NCBI GenBank assembly: GCA_010909725.1 | Contig: JAACMV010000023.1 | Location: 558,001 to 622,000 of the forward strand | DNA from: Picochlorum sp. 'celeri' | Taxonomy: Eukaryota > Chlorophyta > Trebouxiophyceae | Direction of reading: 5' to 3' | Length of the DNA: 64,000 nucleotides | Shown here: one piece after another, positions 20,103-30,934 of the stretch | Numbering within the stretch: the first letter of the stretch is position 1 | Layout of the letters: each line of letters starts with the position of its first letter | Notes under the pieces: generated by a model | Database searches by the model: none | What the model was told of the DNA's origin: nothing | The model's input: only the letters and a program-made list of their open reading frames with translations | Made by a program: the position numbers and the translations under genes

Positions 20103-20426
20103 ATGGATCAGCTTGAATTCAAGACTCTTGCGCAGCCTGCATGGGTTGCTGTACAGATGCATACACGGCCGACGGAATATCCAGCATCCGATCTTGTCAA
20201 CTGTCTTGCGCCATACACGAGCATTGACACGCCTCTGTCCACGTTGAGGGATTTTCGCGTAGATGCGCCGTGGATGGAGTCCATGCTAGGACTTTTCAAA
20301 TCCAACAACCATCATGCTGGTACAAGTGTAAGAGGATCAAAGTTTGGCATTTTTCTCTCTTGCAGCGCCGATGGCACCCTCTGCAACGATACCTTGAGGG
20401 ATAAGGCCACTATATATGTGATTTGA
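20103..20426 (+). CDS. Uncertain small ORF in the eIF2A-HIRAN gap
   Basis: An ATG-initiated 107-codon frame starts 64 bp from the eIF2A start on the opposite strand. It matches no family I recognise. Inside it, 20330-20367 reads like an intron (GTAAGAGG to CTCTCTTGCAG) but would be only about 38 nt, shorter than any other intron here. If used, it changes the C-terminus. Downstream, 20430-20520 can encode a Ser/Pro/Ala-rich repeat followed by a hydrophobic stretch on the plus strand, or an acidic tail on the minus strand. I cannot tell which, if any, is real. The rest of 20039-20693 shows nothing else. Confidence 0.25.
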   Translation: MDQLEFKTLAQPAWVAVQMHTRPTEYPASDLVNCLAPYTSIDTPLSTLRDFRVDAPWMESMLGLFKSNNHHAGTSVRGSKFGIFLSCSADGTLCNDTLRDKATIYVI

Positions 20427-20693
20427 GATCGTCTCCAGTGGCACCTGTTTCTCCTTCAGCGGCGCCTGGCTCTTCTCCAGTGACATCATACCTCTTCGTT
20501 TGCAACGCTGTCCTCCTCTGCTGTCTTTATGTTGTTGGTGTGAATAGTACCCTCCAGTGAATTTTATGTGTATTACTATATTATTATGATGTTACATATC
20601 ATGAATCAGAAAAATATGTGTATGTATAGGGTTTGCACCCATATGTTTCTGCACAACAGTTATCATTGTAGTAGATCAGCAAACTGAATGACA

Positions 20694-21782
20694 CTACACA
20701 CAGTATAAGGCAGCAAACTTAAATTCACCAGGGTCAAGCCTCCATCCTGTTCTATCCAGAGATTCTTTGACGATGGTCCTGTACACTGTCTCAGCCTCAT
20801 CAATGTCGATGTCTGGATTCAACAAGGAGATTCTACGACTCATCCTCTCAACAGTGCTCTTGTCTGACGATGTAGCGTGGTCAATGTACAAGAGATGACG
20901 CAAGCATCTATGAACTAATCTGAAACCATCTATCCGCACTACCTTGCTTCGTGTCAAAAATGAGAATATTGGTTCAAGAGTATCACATGTCAGTCCAGAA
21001 TACACACACGTGTGCTCTTCTTCCTCATCCAGCAAGCCAGTCTTATATCTCACCCATTCCAGAGAATTTCCTCGATCCAAACGCTGTACCAGCGTTCTAC
21101 ACGTGTCCATTAAATGTCCCGGTATCGGCATTGGACATATCGTCGGAGCGCTTGGCTTCCTCAACAGGTAGACCTCTCGCCCAAGTTGCTTTGCCCACTT
21201 TTTCCTCTTCCATCCTCTACAATAGTTTTCCTCCCCATCAGTGCGACGTATCCTTCCAAACGCAATAGGCGATGGACTCCATTGAAATGCATGATTCTGA
21301 TCCCCGGGAATGAAGCCTAGATCACAGTAAGACTTTGGGTATGATTCTAAAGGATACAACCGGACTGCCTCAGAGTCATGCGGGTTATCCGGTTCCTTTT
21401 GAAGAATAACCAATTCCTCGTCATCACACATACTCAGGCGATACTCTCGACCCTCGTACTGTGCCCCTGCAATATCATACCAGGGTTCAGTATATTCATA
21501 CTCCCTGAGTTCCTCTTGGAATTCCAAAATCTCATCTTGATGCATCACAAACTCATCCAGAGTGGTATCTTCTTTCACAGGTGACGAGAGGTGCCTTTCT
21601 TCTGCAGACGGCTTCTGTACCTCGCGTGTGTCTTCAAAAGTTTCATGAACAGCCCTCTGGTCACAGGCACACTTTTGGTCAGCATGGCTAATCACCGTTG
21701 GCTTTGTCACTTTGAACGTGTATTTCCCCCTCGCATCTCGCCTCATGATTTTCTTTCCACAATACATACAACAAAAAATCAT
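20694..21782 (-). CDS. HIRAN-domain protein with an N-terminal zinc-knuckle-like segment; 5' end unresolved
   Basis: From ATG 21782 the frame encodes 362 aa. A HIRAN domain sits near residues 95-160 (AGAQYEGREYRL, ILQKEPDNPHDSEAVRLYP, LGFIPGDQNHAF). HIRAN domains occur in HLTF/Rad5-type proteins, where they bind 3' DNA ends, and also as stand-alone proteins. The rest of the chain is unfamiliar. The N-terminus has Cys-x2-Cys (CMYC) followed about 27 residues later by HADQKCAC, a possible zinc site. A different-frame ORF from ATG 21897 (start MAQGVSRKRPSGTQ) runs into this region and ends in the wrong frame at a run of six A (21773-21778, plus strand). The real start may be 21897 with a splice, frameshift or sequence error. 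It is divergent from the SAP-domain gene. Confidence 0.7.
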   Translation of the reverse strand: MIFCCMYCGKKIMRRDARGKYTFKVTKPTVISHADQKCACDQRAVHETFEDTREVQKPSAEERHLSSPVKEDTTLDEFVMHQDEILEFQEELREYEYTEPWYDIAGAQYEGREYRLSMCDDEELVILQKEPDNPHDSEAVRLYPLESYPKSYCDLGFIPGDQNHAFQWSPSPIAFGRIRRTDGEENYCRGWKRKKWAKQLGREVYLLRKPSAPTICPMPIPGHLMDTCRTLVQRLDRGNSLEWVRYKTGLLDEEEEHTCVYSGLTCDTLEPIFSFLTRSKVVRIDGFRLVHRCLRHLLYIDHATSSDKSTVERMSRRISLLNPDIDIDEAETVYRTIVKESLDRTGWRLDPGEFKFAALYCV

Positions 21783-22127
21783 TAGCAATCACTTTGTTCT
21801 CAAAGTAGTCCAACATCGCTTCCAATTCAACCTTGCTTCGTCTCGTAGGAGCAGACTGTGTTCCCGAAGGACGCTTTCGAGAGACACCCTGAGCCATATT
21901 TAGTTAGATATTGGATTGAAGACCCCGATGAAAAAACTCAATCTTTGAACACATGAATTTTGTTGGTAATTTTGAAATGAGGGTACCATCAGCAATTTCA
22001 AATTTCAAATTCAAAGTTTGGCTTCCAATCAAACGGGATTTCCTTCTGCAGCGGTGTTCAATTTCTTCAAACGTGGTAGATGTGCCCATAAGACTCGGAA
22101 TATTTAATATATATGTGAGAGTGTGCA

Positions 22128-24725
22128 ATGGATGAACAAGGCAGGAACGAATTCCTCCTATCTCTCAAGGAAACGGCTTCAGAATTTGAACTGAAGCACG
22201 TAGAGTTTCGCGGGTATTTACCATGGACAACTCCAGAATGCATGGATATGAGATTTGTTGATGATCAAAAGATGATTGATGTCCTTCTAGAGGGTAAAAA
22301 GGGTGAGGATATGGATGCTGAGCTTCAGCAAGAGACGGTGGCGAGTCTAAAACGACTTGCCCATGAGTATGATGTGAAGAGTTCAGGGAGAAAGAGTGAG
22401 CTCATTGAGAGGATCGCAGCAGCAATGAAGAAGAAGAAGAATGCTCCAGAAAAGGATCTGAGGACGTATACATGCTTGAAGTGTTCTCCATATTGCGATG
22501 TTTTAGCATATGAATTTCCACTTGACTATGCATCAAACACACAATGTCGTGCTCGTCTGATGTTTCATGGAGGTTCGCTGGAGAAAATTGTTACGCATGA
22601 AGATGCTAAGGCAATCTATATGTTTTTGAAGGAGCCTGCCAAGGCGCAGTTTGTGCATGTAGCCAGTAGATCCAAAACATACAGCTATGAATGTGAGCCA
22701 TGTGCTGTCTTTGGGAATGGTCCGTGTTCGAGACCGGATCTTGACGCAAAAGTTGTGGCAGAGAAATTACCGAATCTGAAGGATGAGGGTGGCGATATTC
22801 TATTATCCAAAACACATGTGCTGAGTTTTCCATCCAAGCATGAATTTGACGCTGCAGTTGCCATCTTGGAGGATGGGGCAGGGTTGAATTCTGGGTTCAA
22901 ATCTATCATGGAGTCATTTCCATTATCAGAAAGTGATGTTGAGAAGTTCTTACAGTCTTTGGATTCTGAATTTTCTTCAAAAGACGTGAGCCATGAACTG
23001 TGGAATGATTCAGATGATGACGATGCTGTGCATGGTGATTTACTTTACAGCAATCAACGTGAGGGCTTGTATGCCAGCCTCAATCCAAAACTAACGCGCC
23101 CAGATTATTCTTTAACTGATCCTGATTTCTTGGATCATATAGATCTGGAGACATGCTCTGAATGGGCAAGGAAATCCATTCAGAGATGGGGATTACTGCC
23201 TCCTTTTGATCCACGTATTGATGATTCTCGCTGGAAATTGTATTATATGGAGAGAGCGACGGTAGAGTGGTGGAATAAAGCGAATGGAAACATTGATTAT
23301 GCCGCTATATGGAACAACTTTGGATCTTCGTTTCAGAATGGTATCAAACCGATACCAGATGGGGAGTGCATTCCATGGGATGAAGAGTTTCCAAAACCAG
23401 ATCTGCTATCCCGTGTCGTATTCAGCGTTTGCAGAAGCAGATATGAGCTCATATTTGAGGTCAATGAAATGCGCAAAAAATTAAAAGATTCGACAGAGTG
23501 GGTCATAGATGATTGTATACACCTACAAGACCATTTTGAGACCATTTATGAGAGATGGAATGTTTCCAAGATGTTTTCTGATGGTATCTACGTGCTTCGA
23601 CCACCAATATCTGATACAGGATACGATGCGGATGAAAACCAAGTTGTTGCATATGCATGCAGGTGTTACAGTCCATTTGCAATTGGGACATCTTTTGATG
23701 TGTACTATGATCATGTGGAAGAATATTCCATGTCTGCTCATGACCATACCAACATTTTTGTGAGACCTCGTCTAATTATAGACTGCGATGCTACAAATAT
23801 ATTCAAACCCTTGATTAAAACTCAAGAAAGATTCTTGTGGTGTGCGTACGCTCTATCCTCTGGCGAGGGCTCCAAAACAATCAAGTCGCTGATAAAGGGT
23901 CTGTCGCCAGCGCAGATTGAGTACCTGCACGATCCTGTCCGTGCACAGCCACGTCCACGAAGTACTCCTAGAAAAAAGCAAAAGGTTTCTGAAGCATTAT
24001 CGAATGATCGTTCCGACGGTGATGACTACGAGGAGGAATCAAGCGACGGCTGGGGTGATGCCGACAGTGATTGTGTTGAATCAGAACATGAAGAGTATAC
24101 AGAGGAAGTAGTGCGTCGCATTGAGTCTATTCTATCTGGAGATATGTGTCCGACGGCCCAGTTGCACTACCTTGCAAAACGATTTAGAAATGATGAGTGG
24201 TGTGTTCGAGTCGCCATGCAGGATCAGGTCACGGAATTGGTTCAGACTTATTTTGGTATGAAGCAACCAGTGTCAGCTTTGAAAATGTTCTCTTGGATTT
24301 TTTATATGGCCACGAGGGCTAGTGCACCTCGTGACTTGGCTCATGGAGGTAATGGCAACTCTATGATTGCATCGACTGTTGTCGATTTCTCTCCTTGGCT
24401 GTATGGAAACGATCAGTATGGCGAGTTGCGATCCATCTATCCAAAGTGCAAAAATCGTGTTGTTTCAGATCCCTTCTTTATGGTGCGAAGCCCTCGTTTG
24501 CAGAAAACAAGGGTACTACTGAATAAATTTGCGAGATATCGACAACGCTTGGAGGAAGACCTGAGGAAAATCAAAGATGAAAATCCTGAAGGCCGTTTGC
24601 CTGTCAGTGTGAAACCATTTGAGCGTCCGAGCAATCCTTGGGTACCCAAAAGGATACAGCGCCGGTCTAAAGCAGATTATTACTCTGAAGGGAGTTTCCC
24701 CATGAAAATTTTGCCCCGTAAATGA
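22128..24725 (+). CDS. Large SAP-domain protein of unknown function
   Basis: I do not recognise this 865-aa protein beyond one domain. Residues about 65-100 form a SAP motif (ETVASLKRLAHEYDVKSSGR followed by KSELIERI), a helix-extension-helix that binds DNA or RNA in chromatin and repair proteins. A Lys-rich stretch and possible zinc ligands follow (CLKCSPYC near 120; CEPC and C near 190-200). The middle (about 340-560) is rich in aromatic residues and looks globular. An acidic, Lys/Pro linker with an NLS-like PRKKQK lies near 625-680, and a second globular region (about 690-865) ends in a basic tail. The combination suggests a nuclear protein. It shares a 230-bp divergent promoter with the HIRAN gene. 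No introns are evident. Confidence 0.8.
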   Translation: MDEQGRNEFLLSLKETASEFELKHVEFRGYLPWTTPECMDMRFVDDQKMIDVLLEGKKGEDMDAELQQETVASLKRLAHEYDVKSSGRKSELIERIAAAMKKKKNAPEKDLRTYTCLKCSPYCDVLAYEFPLDYASNTQCRARLMFHGGSLEKIVTHEDAKAIYMFLKEPAKAQFVHVASRSKTYSYECEPCAVFGNGPCSRPDLDAKVVAEKLPNLKDEGGDILLSKTHVLSFPSKHEFDAAVAILEDGAGLNSGFKSIMESFPLSESDVEKFLQSLDSEFSSKDVSHELWNDSDDDDAVHGDLLYSNQREGLYASLNPKLTRPDYSLTDPDFLDHIDLETCSEWARKSIQRWGLLPPFDPRIDDSRWKLYYMERATVEWWNKANGNIDYAAIWNNFGSSFQNGIKPIPDGECIPWDEEFPKPDLLSRVVFSVCRSRYELIFEVNEMRKKLKDSTEWVIDDCIHLQDHFETIYERWNVSKMFSDGIYVLRPPISDTGYDADENQVVAYACRCYSPFAIGTSFDVYYDHVEEYSMSAHDHTNIFVRPRLIIDCDATNIFKPLIKTQERFLWCAYALSSGEGSKTIKSLIKGLSPAQIEYLHDPVRAQPRPRSTPRKKQKVSEALSNDRSDGDDYEEESSDGWGDADSDCVESEHEEYTEEVVRRIESILSGDMCPTAQLHYLAKRFRNDEWCVRVAMQDQVTELVQTYFGMKQPVSALKMFSWIFYMATRASAPRDLAHGGNGNSMIASTVVDFSPWLYGNDQYGELRSIYPKCKNRVVSDPFFMVRSPRLQKTRVLLNKFARYRQRLEEDLRKIKDENPEGRLPVSVKPFERPSNPWVPKRIQRRSKADYYSEGSFPMKILPRK

Positions 24726-24967
24726 GGCAGCAGGTAGAGGTCTTGTGGTCATTCGGGAAAGAATGCATAATCCGTGCCTCCAAAGAAGAATTGCCATGTT
24801 CGTTGTGCTGGAAAAAGGCGCCGTGCCGCGGCATTGGGATTTGAATGGGAAAACAAATCCATCGCCATCTTACGACTGATACAAGCGTATCGATTTAATA
24901 ATAATTTGATGAAATTATTTGATATTTTCATATCATATAACAAGGGAGATAGTAGAACATAGCAGAT

Positions 24968-26848
24968 ATGGCTTCACCGTTTGGTTCCAATACGACCGAG
25001 TCCGCGGGTCGCCTACGAGATATTAGAAGCGCTGTGAGCAAGTCTCAGCTGCTTGGTTTCACTTCAGATGTCGATACAATGGGTAAAATCGACTCAAATC
25101 CAAAGGTTTGCGAATACATTGTTGGGGTTCTGGCTGACAAGCTGGGGATCAAACACGCTTTTGGTTGCCCAGGAGATTTCGCCTTTGCTTTTGACGACGC
25201 CATTGAAGAGAATCCCAACATTGAGTTTGTTGTTTCGAGCAACGAGCTCAATGCTAGTTATGCCGCAGATGCATACGCGAGGGTGCACGGTGCTTCCATC
25301 TTAACAACGACATATGGTGTGGGGGAAATGAGTGCCATCAATGGTGTCCTTGGAGCCAAAGCCGAGCGAGTTGGTGCTCTATTCCATCTCGTAGGGGAGC
25401 CTGGACTGAGGTTGCAGCACACTGGGCGCGTTCTTCATCATACTTTGGGGGAAGATGCAGTCTCAGGCCAATTTGCAGAGATCACAGAGCATAGCTGTTG
25501 TGTGGGTCTTCGTGTGACCGATCCTGCTTCAGTTCCAAAAGATTTGGATAGGGTGATTGAGATTGCCTTAAGCAAACATCAGCCTGTCTGTATTAGGGTT
25601 CCAAAAGATATTGGGTATGCCAGGATCCCTGAGAAAGCTCTCACTCATTTTAAATCAATCTTCTCAAATGGTGTACCACGGAACCAAATACGATTGATGT
25701 GCCATCCTATCAGTGTTGAGTTAGAACTGCAGAATGGTGTGTCATCTGTAATTAAAAGGCTAGAAGTATCAAAGAGACTTGTTGTGATGGCATCGTATGT
25801 GATTCAGAGACAAGGGCTGGAAGACAAGGCTATTGCCTTGATTGAGAAACTAGGCGCCCCATTTGTTGTCACGACAATGGATAAAGGAGTCCTTTGGGAA
25901 CATCATCCGTTATATGCAGGAATGTACAAGGGAAAGATGTCTCATCCATCTGTGGTGAATTTGGTGGATTCAGCAGATACTGTCCTGGATATTGGGGGGA
26001 TTCTGTGGGACGACTTGAGCACAGGATTTGGAACGAGTGCAGTTCTTAAAGAGCGCGTGATTAAGCTGGATGGAAACAATGCAGCAATATCCCTAGGGGA
26101 TGAGACTGAGCAATGCATGCAAAATCGAGCTAGAAGTTTTAGAACCTGCTATCTTGGAGATGTCTTGGATGCCCTGTTGGAGGCATCTCTGCCTTCTTTT
26201 TCAACAGAAATTCAGGCCGTGTCACGCTGGCCTCCTTGTCAGAACCCAGCAGATCCAATTACATATCCTCACATTGCAGCTGTGGTTCAAGAATTTCTCC
26301 AAGAAGAGGATATCTTTGTCTGTGAAGTTGGTACGAGTTCCATGATTCTTCCTGCGATCCAATTGCCTAATAATTGTAGATTTATCAGTCAAACTCTCTG
26401 GGGATCAATTGGATACGCAACTCCTGCAGTATTTGGTGCATCTCTCGCAAGCCCCAAGGAAAGATGTGTAATGGTAACTGGAGATGGCGCACACCAAATG
26501 ACTGCAAATGAATTGGGCAACATGGTTCGATATGGAACCATGCCAATTATTGTTGTACTTAACAATGGTGTGTACGGTGTGGAGGAATTCTTGGAGAAGA
26601 ATGCCCTCCTAAGCTATAACGAGATAGCAAATTGGGGGTACGCAGATGTTGCCAGAAGCATGGGATGCGGCAACGACTGGATCGTCGAGACCGTGTCCAC
26701 TGTAGAAGCATTGGTAGCAAGCCTTCATCGCGCTCGAGCTGAAGTCAAAGGCGCATATATTGAAGTCATCCTCGACGAAAAATTACTCGATTCTCTGTCT
26801 TCTTCTGCCCTGTCCATGGAGTATATGGATGCTCCCACACTGCATTAA
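24968..26848 (+). CDS. Thiamine-diphosphate 2-oxoacid decarboxylase (IPDC/PDC family)
   Basis: This 626-aa enzyme decarboxylates a 2-oxoacid to an aldehyde. It has the catalytic glutamate of PDC enzymes (SSNELNASYAADAYARVHG), the HH motif (RVLHHTLGED) and the ThDP/Mg site GDG...NN (TGDGAHQMTANELG then VVLNNGVYGVEEF). The segment before HH (HLVGEPGLRLQHTG) resembles bacterial indolepyruvate/branched-chain keto-acid decarboxylases (HLVGxPSxxxQ..G) more than plant pyruvate decarboxylase (GGPN..). So the substrate could be pyruvate, giving acetaldehyde for fermentation, or an aromatic or branched oxoacid. The first ~45 residues precede the family start and are Ser/Thr/Arg-rich, perhaps a targeting extension. 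Bacterial ancestry is my inference. Confidence 0.88.
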   Translation: MASPFGSNTTESAGRLRDIRSAVSKSQLLGFTSDVDTMGKIDSNPKVCEYIVGVLADKLGIKHAFGCPGDFAFAFDDAIEENPNIEFVVSSNELNASYAADAYARVHGASILTTTYGVGEMSAINGVLGAKAERVGALFHLVGEPGLRLQHTGRVLHHTLGEDAVSGQFAEITEHSCCVGLRVTDPASVPKDLDRVIEIALSKHQPVCIRVPKDIGYARIPEKALTHFKSIFSNGVPRNQIRLMCHPISVELELQNGVSSVIKRLEVSKRLVVMASYVIQRQGLEDKAIALIEKLGAPFVVTTMDKGVLWEHHPLYAGMYKGKMSHPSVVNLVDSADTVLDIGGILWDDLSTGFGTSAVLKERVIKLDGNNAAISLGDETEQCMQNRARSFRTCYLGDVLDALLEASLPSFSTEIQAVSRWPPCQNPADPITYPHIAAVVQEFLQEEDIFVCEVGTSSMILPAIQLPNNCRFISQTLWGSIGYATPAVFGASLASPKERCVMVTGDGAHQMTANELGNMVRYGTMPIIVVLNNGVYGVEEFLEKNALLSYNEIANWGYADVARSMGCGNDWIVETVSTVEALVASLHRARAEVKGAYIEVILDEKLLDSLSSSALSMEYMDAPTLH

Positions 26849-27056
26849 TTGCGTAAAGTCTACTTTTGAACGGAGATGGTGTATTCAACTTTCTTCTTTG
26901 TGCCTAGATGGGCCAGTGATGAAGTCCATCCAGTTGATGGCACAAATAGCCAAAAATTGCACTCGGTTCCTTTTAAAATCAACTTATTTCTATAATTTAA
27001 TATGATATTGTTCCGTGGATCGGCAAACATGCTCATTCCCTGTCAATCTCTTTCAA

Positions 27057-29590
27057 ATGCATAGAGATTTTTCAGAGGACGAAGAAGAGGCGTTTGTCGC
27101 CGAATCCGACTCGAATACCACTGAAAATACAGGAGAATCTGATTTAAATACAGTGAATGTAACCTCAAGCAATACAAGGACGGAAAAGGTGGTTCCGTGC
27201 TTTTCTCCAGGTGGAGTACGTTGACTTGTTCTCAAGGAAGCAAACTGCGATAGCGTTGTCTCAAAGTAACGATGTATACTTTGTAGGATCCCTATAAGAA
27301 AAGAAATGGGAGGCATCTAATACTATTTGATTTGAATGGGGTTCTTGTGCACCACCATTTCGATGGGAGCCAACATGTGCATACTCTTCGACCTGGTGTT
27401 GCCAACTTGATCAAATTGAAAGAGCATTATGACCTCGGAATATACTCTTCAGCCACGGAAAGGACTGTCAAATTTGCCATTAAGAAGATAGATGCGTGTT
27501 TAGCGCGGTCGCAGGAGAATAATCACTTGGAAGGGAGTCTCTTTTCAGTCTTTGACGTTGTTCTTCATAGGAAACACTGTGTCTTGGCTTCCGAGGCAGG
27601 CTTGTCAAGGAAGGATGGAAAGCCATGGGATACCGTGAAGCCTTTAGAAAGATACTTTAGTGATTTTGATTCCCATGTTGTATTGATCGATGACTCTTCT
27701 CACAAGAGTTGGCCAGGAGAAGAAAATTACATGGTGGTACTACCAACATGGTCTCAGGAAGAGGAGGCAGAGGCCGTTGTTTCGGGGGAACGGGAAAATA
27801 AGGATACATGCCACGTTCTAAGAGATTTAACAAACATTTTGCTAAGCATAGAAGATGAGACGAAGGAATTGAAAGACTTGATCACGCTTGCACAAGAACG
27901 TTTCAAGACTGAGGAGGATCAGGGCAATGACAAGACTGAACAATGCGAAGAAGTCATTGATCTGGTATCAGAATCAGGATCTGTAGAAATATTAGAAGTT
28001 TTAGATGATAGGGGTGGTGCTTTAGGTAAACCAAAACCCGCAGAGGAATGCGAGAAGCAGTACACAAAGTTGCATTATGAGTTGGAGGTATTTGTGGAGC
28101 AAGCCACACCATCTGCAGCTGAGCTGAATGCGTTGAATAAGCTTATCAACAAAATGGATGCAGCTGTAAAAAGTTTATGGCCAGAAGGAAAGGCAGTTAT
28201 TTTCGGCTCCCAAGCATCAGGCTTGGCACTTCCTGGCGCTGACCTTGATGTAGCTATAGTAGGGGTTGGACCTAATATGTCCAGTGCAAGTTCTGGATTC
28301 TCCTCCTCAGCTAAGCGACGGGTGAAAGAGATGCTTCACGCTTTAGTACAAGAGTTAATGAGAAGAAACGTAGTACAGGGTTTTGCAGAGATCATTGAGG
28401 CGCGAATACCAATAATCAAGTTCTCTGCCCATCTTGGTTCTAGTAGTGTCCCGGTAGATATTTCCGTTGGCACCCAAAATGGTATTGCTGCAGTAGAATT
28501 TTTGAGAGCGAATATTCTTACTTGTGCTCCACTTAGACCTCTTGTGCTGTATATTAAGTCAGTGCTTCGAGAGCGAAATCTGAACGAGGTCTTCACAGGA
28601 GGGATGGGTAGTTATTCTGTCGTGAATATTGTCATGGCGTACTTGCAGCAGCAAGGCCATAACGTCGTACAGGCATACGATATCGGAAGCACCAAAGATC
28701 CAAGTATTGGTATCATTGACAAAATATTTGAGAAAGTGAAAGAGAAGAGCAGACCAAGAAAGGGCACCCGGGAGCCTCATACATTGAACAATTCAGTCAC
28801 GATTGAATTTGTCAAGGAAGTCAGTCAGCACAACATAGAGCAGCTGCAAGCACGCGAATGTGATTTAGGTGTCCTCCTCTGGGGACTATTGGATTTTTAT
28901 GGAAATCGTTTTGACTATCTTTCCAGTGCAGTGAGCATCATGTATGGCGGGATGACAAGGAAGGGAAGTTTTTATCAGAATGGCAAACCATGGTTGCTCG
29001 CCATTGAAGATCCTCAAGATCCAGGGAGAGACATATGTGGTGGCACATATTTGATACACGACATTAAAAAAGTTTTCCAGGGACTGGCAATAGATTTAGC
29101 AGAGGTGAGTGATGTCGACAGAGTCAACGATCAACGGGTAGATTTGGAAAAACCTCTCACTCAGGGCTCATTGATAGCTTCCACGCTCGATTTAGTGGCT
29201 GCATTGGACCGAGGAAAGGCTGGTATAAATGCTCGAAAGCGAATAGCTTCCAGAAAGTCCATAGCGGTGAAGAAGAAAAGCCGAAGCAATGCAACTAGAA
29301 TATTTAAACAGCAGGACGGCTCCCAAGGGAAAGGATCCATTGGTTTAGGAGTATCCAAGAAGAAGATTAAAAAGAAGAAGAATCCTGCCAATGGACCCAG
29401 AGGCAAGGCCGGATCTCGCGGGTCAAAAATGTCTCGAGCGATTGAAGCTCAGTGGTCAGGAAAGAATAAGAAGAAAGGACAGCATTTCCACGGAGGCGAG
29501 CAGGAAGAGCACTTTCCTCGGAACAGAAAGAATGTACAGTCTCGCTCACCAAACAACACCAAGGGGAAAACAGCCAAGATGCACAAATAA
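27057..29590 (+). CDS. Fusion of a FCP1/NIF-like HAD domain with a TRF4-type noncanonical poly(A) polymerase
   Basis: Exons 27057-27215 and 27287-29590 (71-nt intron, donor GTACGT, phase 0) give 820 aa. An acidic leader is followed by a HAD domain of the FCP1/NLI-interacting type at about 60-210: motif I FDLNGVLV (D68, but N70 where the usual second Asp stands), motif II IYSSAT, the motif III lysine in the KDGKPWDTVKP region, and motif IV VVLIDDSSHKSW. After a linker comes a TRF4/5 (TENT4) nucleotidyltransferase: IFGSQASG near 360, ADLDVAIVG with the two metal Asps near 371-373, the third Asp in VPVDISVG, and LVLYIKSVLRERNLN plus GMGSYSVVNIV of the PAP/25A core. The tail is very basic. TRF4 in TRAMP marks nuclear RNA for exosome decay; RRP44 is in the same window. 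The start is ATG 27057, since no upstream in-frame ATG exists. Confidence 0.87.
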
Positions 29591-29854
29591 ATGCAAATCT
29601 TGTCACACCCTCAAATGATGAACTTTAAAATGTATGTATAAAGACCCTCGTCTATGCAAAAAGGTCGAGAGGACAATTTCCTAGGTCAATGTGCCTCCAC
29701 ATCTGTGTGCTCATGATATCATGATAACCATGGCCGTTCGCCAGGTGTCTGATCGCATCGACGATGGCCGTAAGTGCCACATTCTACAAGATGTCCTTGT
29801 AAATATTTTCAAATAACTGTTTTGAATTATTCGATAACCTCTTGCTTCAAAATC

Positions 29855-30920
<1,066 letters not shown>

Positions 30921-30934
30921 ATCATTGAATACTT

